Shown here: positions 56,232 through 64,000 of the stretch, piece after piece | Layout of the letters: every line of letters starts with the position of its first letter | Numbering within the stretch: the first letter of the stretch is position 1 | DNA from: JBOCEF01 sp050586345 | GTDB lineage: Bacteria; Pseudomonadota; Alphaproteobacteria; Rhodobacterales; Rhodobacteraceae | NCBI RefSeq assembly: GCF_050586345.1 | Contig: NZ_JBOCEF010000018.1 | Coordinates: 15,163 to 79,162 of the forward strand | Reading direction: 5' to 3' | Length of the DNA: 64,000 nucleotides | Program-made: the position numbers and the translations under genes | The notes under the pieces: generated by a model | Told to the model about the DNA's origin: nothing | Databases searched by the model: none | What the model saw: the letters and a program-made list of their open reading frames with translations, nothing else

Positions 56232-57569
56232 TCAGCCCCCCGCGCCGCGCAGGGCGTCGAGCAGGGGCGCGTTGACGAACCCGTCCGCGGGCAGGCCGCG
56301 GCTGCGCTGGAACGCCCGGATGGCGCCCTGGGTGTTCGGCCCGATGATCCCGTCCGGGACCCCGGCGTTGAAGCCGAGGCCGTTGAGAAGGGCCTGCACC
56401 TCCTTCATCTCCTCGACGCTCATCCGCCGCTGGTCGCGCGGCCAGGCATAGGCCGGGTCCGGCGCCCCGCCGATGCGCTGCGCCAGCAGCCCCACCGCCA
56501 TCGCGTAGGAGGTGGCGTTGTTGTAGCGCTTGATGACCCGGAAATTGTTGAACACCGCGAAGGCGGGGCCGGAGGCGCCGGCGGGCAGGATGATGGACGC
56601 CTCGCCATGCGCCGGGACCGGGCCGCCATCGGCCGCGGTCACGCCCAGCGCCGACCACGCCTCGGGGGACCGGCGGATCTTCTGGTCGGCGAGCGACAGG
56701 TCGAACCCCGCGGGGAGCTTCACCTCGGCGCCCCAGGGCGCGCCCTGCTCCCACCCGAAGCGGGCGAGATAGGCGGCGGTGGAGGCGAGCCCGTCGCCCG
56801 GGTCCTCGCCCCACACGTTGCGCCGCCCGTCGCCGTCATGGTCGGCGGCGTAGGCGAGATACGAGGTCGGGATGAACTGCGTGTGCCCCATCGCCCCGGC
56901 CCAGGAGCCGACCATGGCCTCGGGCGTGATCTCCCCGGCCGCGACGATGCGGAAGGCGGCGAGGAGCTGCTCCTCGGCGAAATCCTTGCGGCGGCCATGC
57001 CAGGCGAGAGTGCCCAGCGCCTCGAACACGTTGATCGAGCCGCGGATGGTCCCGAAATTGGTCTCGACGCCCCAGATCGCCAGCACGGCCTCGCGGTCGA
57101 CGCCGTGGCGGTCCTCGATCTCGGCCAGCAGGGGCGCGAGGGCGGCGCGTTTCTCGCGCCCCGTGGTAACGCGCGTGTCGGAGACGGCGCTGTCGAGATA
57201 GGCCCAGATCGGGCGGACGAATTCGGGCTGGAAGGCGTCGAGCTCCATCACCCTTGTGTTGGGCCGCACATTGGCGAAGGCCTGGTCGAACAGCGCCGCC
57301 GAGACCCCCTGCGCGAGGGCGCGGGCGCGGAAATCGGCGCGCCAGGCGGCGAAGCTGCGCTCCATCTCGGCGGGGTTCATCGGGCGCGGCTCGGGGCGCG
57401 GGGCGGTCTTGGCGGCCTGGGGAGCGGGCGTTTCCGCGGCCGGGCGCGGGGTCGGGGCGGCCGCGTTCTCCGGCGCCCCGGCGGAGGCGCAGCCCGCGGC
57501 CAGCGCGGCGAGCCCGGCGGCGGCGAGGGCGCGGCGCGGGCGGAGGGCGGAGAAGGGACGGCGGGTCAT
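56232..57569 (-). CDS. MltB-type lytic transglycosylase lipoprotein
   Basis: A 445-residue peptidoglycan-cleaving lipoprotein. A signal peptide ends in LAAGC (lipobox, near residue 27), a Pro-rich linker follows, then a SLT-like MltB domain (about residues 70-360) with the catalytic Glu in VETNFGTIRG and the FIPTSYLAYA and NNFRVIKRYNNATSYA blocks. A PG_binding_1 domain ends the protein (from about residue 385). It is attached to the outer membrane and faces the periplasm. Convergent with the Lrp gene. Confidence 0.94.
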   Translation of the reverse strand: MTRRPFSALRPRRALAAAGLAALAAGCASAGAPENAAAPTPRPAAETPAPQAAKTAPRPEPRPMNPAEMERSFAAWRADFRARALAQGVSAALFDQAFANVRPNTRVMELDAFQPEFVRPIWAYLDSAVSDTRVTTGREKRAALAPLLAEIEDRHGVDREAVLAIWGVETNFGTIRGSINVFEALGTLAWHGRRKDFAEEQLLAAFRIVAAGEITPEAMVGSWAGAMGHTQFIPTSYLAYAADHDGDGRRNVWGEDPGDGLASTAAYLARFGWEQGAPWGAEVKLPAGFDLSLADQKIRRSPEAWSALGVTAADGGPVPAHGEASIILPAGASGPAFAVFNNFRVIKRYNNATSYAMAVGLLAQRIGGAPDPAYAWPRDQRRMSVEEMKEVQALLNGLGFNAGVPDGIIGPNTQGAIRAFQRSRGLPADGFVNAPLLDALRGAGG

Positions 57570-57972
57570 GGCGGCTCCTGGCAGGCGGCGGCGCGGGCGG
57601 GCGCGTGGGCGGGCGCGTGGGCTTCCCGCGGGCGATCAGGGGCCGAGCCTGCGGCGGCGCCGCGCCCGGGTCAAGGCCGCCGGGCCGGGGCCGCGGCGCG
57701 CGCGCACGCGGACGTGTCCGGGCGTGTGTCGGGGCGTGTGTCGGGGCGCGGGCTGGGGCGCGGGCCGGGCGGCGGCGGCGGCGCCCGGGCGCGGCCCCGC
57801 GCGGCGATGCGCGGCGATGCGCGCGGCGGCGCGGAGAGGCGCGGCGCGGGTTGGCGCGGGGCGCGGGGCAGGCGCCGCGACGGCGCCCGGTCCCGCCGCC
57901 GCTTGCACCGCCCGCGCCCCCGGCGCATGTTCATCGTCAGACGATTTCAACGACCCGGGGGAGGAGACGGCG
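57570..57972. other. intergenic region, no gene
   Basis: A 403-bp very GC-rich region with no supported gene. Two features stand out: a run of near-repeats of CGTGTGTCGGGG (about 57714-57755), and the palindrome ATCGTC-A-GACGAT (57933-57945), which lies about 27 bp before the nitroreductase ATG and is a possible operator. Confidence 0.5.
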
Positions 57973-58635
57973 ATGCAGGTGCGCGAGGCGATGGAGAAGC
58001 GGATTTCGGTGCGGGCTTTCCGGCCCGACCCGGTCCCGCGCGAGGTGCTGGCCGACTGCCTGCGCCGCGCCGCGCGGGCGCCCTCGGGCGGCAATCTCCA
58101 GCCCTGGATCGCCACCGTGGTGGACGGGGAGAAGTGGGAGGCGCTGAAGGAAAAGGTCGCCGCCAAGATCGCCGCGCAGCAGGACCAGGGGCCGGAATAC
58201 GAGATCTACCCGCCGAACCTGCACGATCCCTACCGGTCTCGCCGCTTCGCGGTGGGCGAGGCGATGTATGCAAGGCTCGGCATCCCGCGCGAGGACAAGC
58301 CCGCCCGCCTGCGCTGGTTCGCCAATAACTTCCGCGCCTTCGGGGCGCCGGCGATGGTGTTCGTGCATCTCGACCGCCGGATGGGGCCGCCGCAATGGGC
58401 CGATGCGGGGATGTTCCTGCAAAGCTTCATGCTGCTGCTGCAGGAGGCCGGGTATGACAGCTGCGCGCAGGAGGCCTGGGCGGTTCAGCACGCCACCGTG
58501 GACCCGTTCGTCGGCGCGGACCCGGAGACGCTGCTGTTCTGCGGCGTCGCCGTGGGCAAGGCGGACCCGGAGCACCCGGTGAACGGTCTGCGCACGGATC
58601 GCGCGCCGGAAGAGGAGTGGCTGCGCTTCCTCTGA
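57973..58635 (+). CDS. nitroreductase-family flavoprotein
   Basis: A 220-residue protein with the family start EAMEKRISVRAFRPDPVP and the FMN-binding RAARAPSGGNLQPW. It probably reduces nitro-compounds, quinones or flavins using NAD(P)H. Start ATG 57973 has GGGGGAGGAG upstream. It stands alone between a divergent transglycosylase and a convergent aminotransferase gene. Confidence 0.93.
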   Translation: MQVREAMEKRISVRAFRPDPVPREVLADCLRRAARAPSGGNLQPWIATVVDGEKWEALKEKVAAKIAAQQDQGPEYEIYPPNLHDPYRSRRFAVGEAMYARLGIPREDKPARLRWFANNFRAFGAPAMVFVHLDRRMGPPQWADAGMFLQSFMLLLQEAGYDSCAQEAWAVQHATVDPFVGADPETLLFCGVAVGKADPEHPVNGLRTDRAPEEEWLRFL

Positions 58636-58652
58636 GGGGTGCGCCGGGCGGC

Positions 58653-58783
58653 GCAGGCCGCCCTCCGGCCCGCGAATGGGGGGCTCGCCCCCCTGAGCGG
58701 ACGGACGCGCCCCGCGGCGCAGGAGGGAGGGGCGGCCGACCTCGGGGGGCAAGAAGCCCCCGCTCGGCCGCCCGCGCCGCGCC
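58653..58783 (+). repeat. intergenic repeat copy A
   Basis: A 131-bp element: CGCCCTCCGGCCCGCGAATG, a GGGGGGCTCGCCCCCC hairpin, TGAGCGGACGGACGC, then a second hairpin (GGGGGGCAAGAAGCCCCC) and CCGCCCGCGCCGCGCC. Close match to the copy at 60237-60366. Lies between the convergent nitroreductase and aminotransferase genes. Confidence 0.85.
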
Positions 58784-58886
58784 GGCGCGCGTGGCGTGGG
58801 CGTCGCCGGGGCGCGGCGCGCGGCAGGCCAGGCGGGGCGCCGGGCGGCGACCCGCCCTGCCCCCCGGCCTCAGCCCAGCGTCGGCC

Positions 58887-60068
58887 TCAGCCCAGCGCGG
58901 CCAGCGCCGCCGCCACCCGCGCGGCGCCGTCATCGGGCAGGCCCGCGACGTTCACCCGGCCGCCGGGGACCACGTAGATCCCGCTCTCGTCCCGCAGCCG
59001 CCCGATCTGCCCGGCGTCCAGCGGCAGCGTGGCGAAGAGGCCCCGCCCCGCGGCGAAGCCGCGCCAGCGCGCGCCCCCGGCCTCGGCCCCGAGCGCCGCG
59101 TCCAGCGCCTGGCGCAGCCCGTTGATCCGCCCGCGCATCGCCGCCAGTTCGCCGCCCCAGGAGGCGCGCAGATCGGCATCCTCGAGCACGATCCGCACCG
59201 CGGCGGCGCCGTGATCGGGGGGCATGGACAGGTGCTCGCGGTTCACCGCCGCCAGGCGGCCCTGGGCTGCGGCGCGGGCCGAGGCGTCGCCGGCCATCAC
59301 GAAGGCGGCGCCGACCCGGTCGCGATACATCCCGAAGGTCTTGGAGCAGGAGACGGCGACGACCGCCTCGGGGACCGCGTCGAGCACCAGGCGCATCCCC
59401 GCGGCGTCGGCCTCCGGCCCCTCGGCGAAGCCCAGGTAAGCCGCGTCGAAGAAGGGCAACCAGCCGCGGGCGGCGGCGGAGCGGGCGATCATCTCCCACC
59501 CCTCGGCGGGCATGTCGACGCCGGTCGGGTTGTGGCAGGAGGCGTGCAGCACCACCACGTCGCCGGGCCCGAGACGGTCGAGCGCCGCCTCCATCCCCGC
59601 GAGGTCCACGCCCTTGCCGTCGGCGGAGAGGTACGGGTAGGCGGCGCAGGAAAGGCCCGCGCCCTGCCCGAGCAGGTTGCGGTGATTGGGCCAGGTCGGG
59701 GTCGGCAGGTGGATGACGGCGCCCGGGTTGGCGGCGCGGATAAGCCGCCCGAGCACGAACAGCGCGCCCGAGCCGCCGACGGCCTGGGTGGCGGCGCTGC
59801 GGGCGGTGGCGGCCTCGCCCAGGGTCAGCGCGCCGAGGGCGTTGCAGAAGCCCATGTCGCCGAGCAGGCCCACATAGGTCTTGCTGGGCTGCTGGTCGAG
59901 AAGGCGGGTTTCGGCGGCCTTGATGGCGGCGAAGACCGGGGTCTCGCCCGCCGCGTCGCGATAGACGCCGACCCCGAGGTCGATCTTGTCCGCGCGCGGA
60001 TCGGCGCGGAAGGCGGCCATGACGGCGAGGATCTCGTCGGGCTCGGCGGCGGCAAGGGCGGCGAACAT
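58887..60068 (-). CDS. aromatic/aspartate aminotransferase (class I)
   Basis: A 393-residue PLP enzyme of the TyrB/AspC group. PLP lysine is Lys243 in SCSKTFGMYRDR; YVGLLGDMGFCNALGALTLG and HASCHNPTGVDM are also typical. It could produce 4-hydroxyphenylpyruvate for the dioxygenase encoded about 3.5 kb away, but the two are not in one operon. Single gene between two repeat copies. Confidence 0.93.
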   Translation of the reverse strand: MFAALAAAEPDEILAVMAAFRADPRADKIDLGVGVYRDAAGETPVFAAIKAAETRLLDQQPSKTYVGLLGDMGFCNALGALTLGEAATARSAATQAVGGSGALFVLGRLIRAANPGAVIHLPTPTWPNHRNLLGQGAGLSCAAYPYLSADGKGVDLAGMEAALDRLGPGDVVVLHASCHNPTGVDMPAEGWEMIARSAAARGWLPFFDAAYLGFAEGPEADAAGMRLVLDAVPEAVVAVSCSKTFGMYRDRVGAAFVMAGDASARAAAQGRLAAVNREHLSMPPDHGAAAVRIVLEDADLRASWGGELAAMRGRINGLRQALDAALGAEAGGARWRGFAAGRGLFATLPLDAGQIGRLRDESGIYVVPGGRVNVAGLPDDGAARVAAALAALG

Positions 60069-60449
60069 GGGCGTTTCTCTCCGGGGGGCCGCTCTGGCGG
60101 CGGCGACGGGGGCGCACCCTAGGGGCAGGCGCGGGGAGAGGGAAGAGGGCGCGGAGGCGGCGCGGAGGACGCGTCCGGGCCGGGATCGGGGCGCCCGGGC
60201 GGCGGCACGCCGCCCATGACCCAGGATCCCGCGGCGGCACGCCGCCCTCCGGTCGCGAATGGGGGGCTTGCCCCCCCTGGGCGGGCGGACGCACCCGGCG
60301 GCGGGCGGGAGAGAGCGGGCGGCCTTGGGGGGCATGAAGCCCCCGCGCGGCCGCCCGCGCCGCGCAGGGACCCGAGGAGCGGCTTCGGGCGGCGTGCAGG
60401 CGCGGCGAGGGGCCGGGTAGAGGCCGGTGCGCCCGGCGGCAACCGCCCC
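60069..60449. other. intergenic region holding repeat copy B
   Basis: 381 bp between the aminotransferase and NlpC/P60 genes. No gene is supported. It consists mainly of the repeat at 60237-60366, flanked by low-complexity GC. Confidence 0.6.
60237..60366 (+). repeat. intergenic repeat copy B
   Basis: A 130-bp element with the same order of blocks as copy A: CGCCCTCCGGTCGCGAATGG, GGGGGGCTTGCCCCCC hairpin, GGGCGGGCGGACGC, a GGGGGGCATGAAGCCCCC hairpin and CCGCCCGCGCCGCGC. Confidence 0.85.
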
Positions 60450-61376
60450 TCAGACCCGGCGCAGCGCGGTGGGCAGACCTGCGCCGCGCCCTGCCCCGCC
60501 GGTGGAGGCGGCGATGCGGGCGACGGCCTGCGCCAGCGGCTCGGCCGCAACGCGCATGTGGAAGCCGTTGGCGTGGACCAGGGTGCGCGGGTCCGCCATC
60601 ATCCCGACATGGCCGCGCCAGAACACGAGGTCCCCGGCGATCAGCTCGGGGACCGGGGCCGCGGCGTCGCCCCCCGCCCAGGGGTTCTCCAGCGCGGCGC
60701 CGAGCTCGGCCGCCTGCATGTCGCTGTCGCGCGGCGCGGCGATCCCGGCGGCCTCGAACGCGAGCTGCACGAGGCCGGAGCAATCCACGCCCAGCGCGCT
60801 CTCCCCGCCCCAGAGATAGGGCGCGCCGAGAAGCGCCTGCGCGGCCTCGGCGGGCGTGGGGCGGGCCGGGGGCGCGGCGGGCGAGGGTGCGCCGCCGTCA
60901 AGCCGCAGGAGGCCGGAGAGGGGGGCGAAGCCGCGGGAGGTGCGCAGGAAGCCCTCCGCTTCCTCGCCCGCCAGCAGCGCGCCCATGGGGGCGACGTCCG
61001 CCGGGTCGGTCTTGATGTCCGGGCCGGGGTAAAGGTGCGCGAGCGGGGCCGCGACGCGGTGGGTGGGGGCCGGGCCGGGGGCGGTCAGCGCCGCCTCCGG
61101 CGTCCAACCGACATAGGAGTCGCGCAGCCGCTGCACCCAGGCCATGCCGCCGCGCCGCTCGGCCACGCGCACCCGGTCGCCGAGGCGCAGCTGGGCGGCG
61201 AGGCCGGGCGCATCGGGGCGACCGCGCAGGGGGGCGAGGCCGACGCGGATCTCGGCGGGTTCGGGCTCCACCCAGGCGGTCGCCTCGACCCTGCCCTTCA
61301 GCGCGGCGTCGGCGAGGTCGGGGCGCGCCAGGGTGCGGCGCGGGTCGGGTGCGTCGGGGAGGGCGGCGTCGGGCAT
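60450..61376 (-). CDS. NlpC/P60-family peptidase
   Basis: A 308-residue protein. Two SH3-like parts (about residues 40-190) precede an NlpC/P60 catalytic domain with Cys in GVDCSGLVQLAF, His in VFWRGHVGMM and a following HANGFHM. It cuts peptide bonds in cell-wall fragments. It lies 55 bp after the leucyl aminopeptidase gene on the same strand, which suggests shared muropeptide recycling. Confidence 0.93.
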   Translation of the reverse strand: MPDAALPDAPDPRRTLARPDLADAALKGRVEATAWVEPEPAEIRVGLAPLRGRPDAPGLAAQLRLGDRVRVAERRGGMAWVQRLRDSYVGWTPEAALTAPGPAPTHRVAAPLAHLYPGPDIKTDPADVAPMGALLAGEEAEGFLRTSRGFAPLSGLLRLDGGAPSPAAPPARPTPAEAAQALLGAPYLWGGESALGVDCSGLVQLAFEAAGIAAPRDSDMQAAELGAALENPWAGGDAAAPVPELIAGDLVFWRGHVGMMADPRTLVHANGFHMRVAAEPLAQAVARIAASTGGAGRGAGLPTALRRV

Positions 61377-61431
61377 GGGCGGCTCCGGGGCGGAGGGGGC
61401 GCGCCCGCCGCCGGGGCGGGCGCGCTTTGCG

Positions 61432-62802
61432 TCAGAGGAAGCGCGTCTCGATGGCGTGGAGAAGGGCGCGGGCCGCCTGCATCTCTCCGCCCTTCGGGCG
61501 CCCGGGCTTGGCCGAGGGCGTCCAGCCGTAGATGTCGACATGCACGAAGCTTTCCGCGTCCCCGGCGAAGCGGCGCAGGAACAGCGCGGCGGTGATCGCC
61601 CCGGCCATGCCGCCCCCCGGCGCGTTGTCGAGATCGGCGATCGCGGGCTCGATCATCTCCTCGTACGGGTCCCAGAACGGCATCCGCCAGAGGGGGTCGG
61701 CCAGCGCAGCGGCGCCCTCGGCCAGCGCCCCGGCCAGCCCGTCGTCATCGGTGAACACGGGCGGCAGGTCCGGGCCCAGCGCCACCCGCGCGGCGCCGGT
61801 GAGGGTGGCGAGGCAGGCCATCAGCTTCGGCGCCTCTTCCTGCCCCACCGCCAGCGCGTCGGCGAGCACCAGCCGCCCCTCGGCGTCGGTATGGTTGACC
61901 TCGACCGTCAGCCCGGCGCGGGAGCGGAACACGTCCCCGGGCCGGAAAGAGGGGCCGGAGATGCTGTTCTCCACCGCCGGGACCAGCAGGCGCAGGCGCA
62001 CGGGCAGCTCCAGCGCCATGATCATGGCGGCGAGGCCGATGGCGTTGGCCGCCCCGCCCATGTCCTTTTTCATCAGCGCCATGGACCCGGAGGGCTTGAT
62101 CCCGAGGCCGCCGGTGTCGAAGGCGACGCCCTTGCCGACCAGGGTGATCTTCGGCGCGGCCGGGTCGCCCCAGCGCAGGTCGACCAGCCGCGGCTCGCGC
62201 CCCGGACCGGCGGCGCGGCCGACGGCGTGGATCAGGTTGAGGTCCTGTTCCAGCAGCGCGTCGCCCACGATGGAGGAGACCTTGGCCCCGTGCCGCCCGG
62301 CGAGGGCGCGGATGGCGGCCTCGATCTGCGCCGGGCCCATCTCCTCGGCCGGGGTGTTGACCAGGTCGCGGGCCAGCGCCGCGCCCTCGACCAGCGCGGC
62401 GAGGCGGGCGGGGTCGACGCCTTCGGGGGTGTCGAGCATGGCGCCGGGGACGGGGGCGGGTTTGTAGAGGTCGAAGCGGTAGCGGGCGAGTTCCCAGCCC
62501 AGCGCCTCGGTCAGCGCCTCGGACGGCGGCAGGGGCGTTTCCAGCGCGTAGCGGCCGGCGGGCAGCGCGGCGGGGGCGCGGCCGAGATGGAAGCGCCCGC
62601 GGCGACGGGCGGCGGCGTCGCCCCAGCCGAACAGGACCCGGTCGAGCCCGCCATCGGCGGCGGGCAGCTGCAGGACCTGGCCGAGGCGGCCGGAGAAGTC
62701 CTGGAGCTTCGCCCAGGCGGCCTGGGCGGCGGGGAGGGCGGCGAGGGCGGCCTCGGCCCCGGCGGTTTCGACGAGCTGGATGGGCGTGGGCGCCGGGGGC
62801 AT
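61432..62802 (-). CDS. leucyl aminopeptidase (M17)
   Basis: A 456-residue peptidase with GKGVAFDTGGLGIKPSG, then KKDMGGAA and HTDAEGRLVLADA, the M17 metal-binding motifs. The frame is open upstream to 62877, but ATG 62802 gives a normal start. Cytosolic; probably finishes peptides released by the NlpC/P60 enzyme. Confidence 0.94.
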   Translation of the reverse strand: MPPAPTPIQLVETAGAEAALAALPAAQAAWAKLQDFSGRLGQVLQLPAADGGLDRVLFGWGDAAARRRGRFHLGRAPAALPAGRYALETPLPPSEALTEALGWELARYRFDLYKPAPVPGAMLDTPEGVDPARLAALVEGAALARDLVNTPAEEMGPAQIEAAIRALAGRHGAKVSSIVGDALLEQDLNLIHAVGRAAGPGREPRLVDLRWGDPAAPKITLVGKGVAFDTGGLGIKPSGSMALMKKDMGGAANAIGLAAMIMALELPVRLRLLVPAVENSISGPSFRPGDVFRSRAGLTVEVNHTDAEGRLVLADALAVGQEEAPKLMACLATLTGAARVALGPDLPPVFTDDDGLAGALAEGAAALADPLWRMPFWDPYEEMIEPAIADLDNAPGGGMAGAITAALFLRRFAGDAESFVHVDIYGWTPSAKPGRPKGGEMQAARALLHAIETRFL

Positions 62803-63433
62803 GCGGGGGCTCCTTGGAAGCGGAAGAGAGGGTCGGGGGCGAGGATGCAGCAGGCGCGGCGCCGGTTGCAATCGCAAGCGCGCGCGGGCAGGCGCGCGGG
62901 CGGGAAGGAAGGCGGGCCGGGGAGGCGGGCCGGGGAGGCCGCGCGCCGGGCCGGGCGCGGGCGGGGGCCGGGCGCCCGCGCGGCGCGGCGGGCGGCGGCG
63001 CGGGCGGCGGGGAGCGGCGGGTTCGAGGCGCGGCGCGGGGTGGATTGGGGTGGGGCGCGGAAAGGAAGGGCCGGGCGTCGAACCATGGAGACGGGGGTGA
63101 GGCGGGGGCGCCGGGCGTCGCCGGGGTTTACATCAACGGCTCCACCCTCCCCTCCGCCCTGCCCCGCTTTCATGGGACGGCGGCGGGACATTCGGGAATA
63201 TCCCGAACCGCCGCGCGCATCGCCCCGACGCGCCCGCGTCCCGGTCCTTGCCCATGCGAAGACCGGGGCGGTCGGCTCGCCGGGCTTTCCCCGCCGCGCC
63301 CCCCCGCGGCCATGGGACCGGGTGGCGAATCACGCCCCGCCGCGCCATATGGACCGCTGACGCCCCCCGCGGCGCCGCGGCCCGCGCCGCGCCTGCGCCG
63401 CCCCATCGCCGCCCCGCGCGGCAGGAGACCCGG
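62803..63433. other. intergenic region, no gene
   Basis: A 631-bp spacer before ubiK. No ORF here looks like protein. The palindrome TTCGGGA-ATA-TCCCGAA (63191-63207) is the one clear structured site; it may be a protein-binding operator. Confidence 0.5.
63191..63207. promoter_or_regulatory. 17-bp palindrome upstream of ubiK
   Basis: TTCGGGA-ATA-TCCCGAA has perfect 7-bp arms, flanked by GCGGCGG/CCGCCGC. It lies 227 bp before ubiK. It may be an operator or a hairpin; the regulator is unknown. Confidence 0.4.
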
Positions 63434-63685
63434 ATGCAACCCAAACCCCCGTTCCTCGACGACATTTCCAAGCTGCTGACCAGCGCCGCCGGCGTGGCCC
63501 AGGGCGCCCGGGCCGAGGCCGAGACCGCGATGAAGAGCGTGCTCGAGCGTTGGCTGGCCGACAGCGACCTGGTCACGCGCGAGGAATTCGACGCGGTGCG
63601 CGCCATGGCCCTGAAGGCGCGCGAGCAGAACGCGGCGCTGGAGGCCCGGATCGCGGCGCTGGAAGCCAAGGCTTCGGAGGGCTGA
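63434..63685 (+). CDS. ubiK: UbiK/BMFP-family accessory factor
   Basis: An 83-residue helical protein with the C-terminal coiled coil (AMALKAREQNAALEARIAAL) and the SDLVTREEFDAVRAMA segment of the UbiK/BMFP family, which helps ubiquinone synthesis. Start ATG 63434 lies after AGGAGA. Ends 177 bp before tRNA-Arg. Confidence 0.93.
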   Translation: MQPKPPFLDDISKLLTSAAGVAQGARAEAETAMKSVLERWLADSDLVTREEFDAVRAMALKAREQNAALEARIAALEAKASEG

Positions 63686-63727
63686 GGCCCCGCGGCGGGG
63701 GCGCCGCGCCCCCGCCTGCACCGGCCC

Positions 63728-63762
63728 GTTTCCAGCCCGGTTGCGGCCGGGCTGCAGGAAAC
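63728..63762 (+). terminator. hairpin after ubiK
   Basis: GTTTCC-AGCCCGG, a 6-nt loop, then CCGGGCT-gca-GGAAAC form a stem with a small bulge, 43 bp beyond the ubiK stop. No T-run follows. Confidence 0.4.
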
Positions 63763-63862
63763 CGGCGCGCGGCCGCCCCGGCCGCCGCCCCCGCGCCTCG
63801 GCGCAGGCTGTTGCGCGCCGCGATTGACCCTGCGCGGCGCCCCCCGTATGCAGGCCCCGGAC

Positions 63863-63939
<77 letters not shown>

Positions 63940-64000
63940 CCCTTCCGTTTTTGCGAATGATTTCAACCGCGCTCTACAGTTTTATGAGGGGCGTTCTACA

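Overview
The window is very GC-rich DNA from what looks like an alphaproteobacterium, most probably a Rhodobacterales member. The clues are the SqrR/BigR-type thiol repressor, type II lumazine synthase behind an FMN riboswitch, the Lrp/hpd divergent pair, a liv-type ABC operon with an acyl-CoA ligase, and UbiK next to tRNA-Arg. No read is assigned to a species.

Region 1 (about 0-6.3 kb): a leftward operon of a large dynamin-like GTPase, a smaller degenerate dynamin-like GTPase and a small roadblock-like protein. It is divergent from a ferredoxin-FNR-truncated globin fusion preceded by an FNR/Dnr-type box. A dual-specificity phosphatase follows the globin. Region 2 (6.3-14.7 kb) holds stress and metalloid genes: an RND efflux pump, a DUF2892 membrane protein and a SqrR/BigR-like repressor; a TetR/AhpD-like pair sharing two tandem operators; and an ArsR fused to a catalytically dead arsenate-reductase fold, followed by an Acr3 arsenite exporter.

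Region 3 (14.8-28 kb) is carboxylic-acid and amino-acid metabolism: two acyl-CoA dehydrogenases flanking a CoA ligase, then livH-livM-livG-livF, a long-chain acyl-CoA synthetase and a periplasmic binding protein in one operon, divergent from a TetR regulator. A class IV aminotransferase and a sulfotransferase-like protein follow.

Region 4 (28.0-52.7 kb) is the most striking part: a 19-gene leftward cluster for an extracellular contractile injection system (eCIS, a phage-tail-like particle). It has one sheath, one tube, a cap (DUF4255), an AAA+ ATPase, tube adaptor, LysM-like protein, hub, OB-fold spike, PAAR-like tip, gp25, two baseplate J-like proteins, tail protein I, a DUF6519 protein and an 1100-residue DUF4157 protein with an HNH-like motif that is the best cargo candidate. 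Most genes overlap by ATGA, so the particle is probably made from one translationally coupled transcript. I could find no tape-measure protein, no tail fibre, no capsid, terminase, integrase or lysis gene, and no T6SS membrane complex.

Region 5 (53-64 kb) is housekeeping: FMN riboswitch-ribH, hpd with a Rieske protein and a divergent Lrp regulator, an MltB-type transglycosylase, a nitroreductase, an aromatic aminotransferase, an NlpC/P60 peptidase, leucyl aminopeptidase, ubiK and tRNA-Arg(CCT). Three copies of an intergenic repeat lie between these genes.
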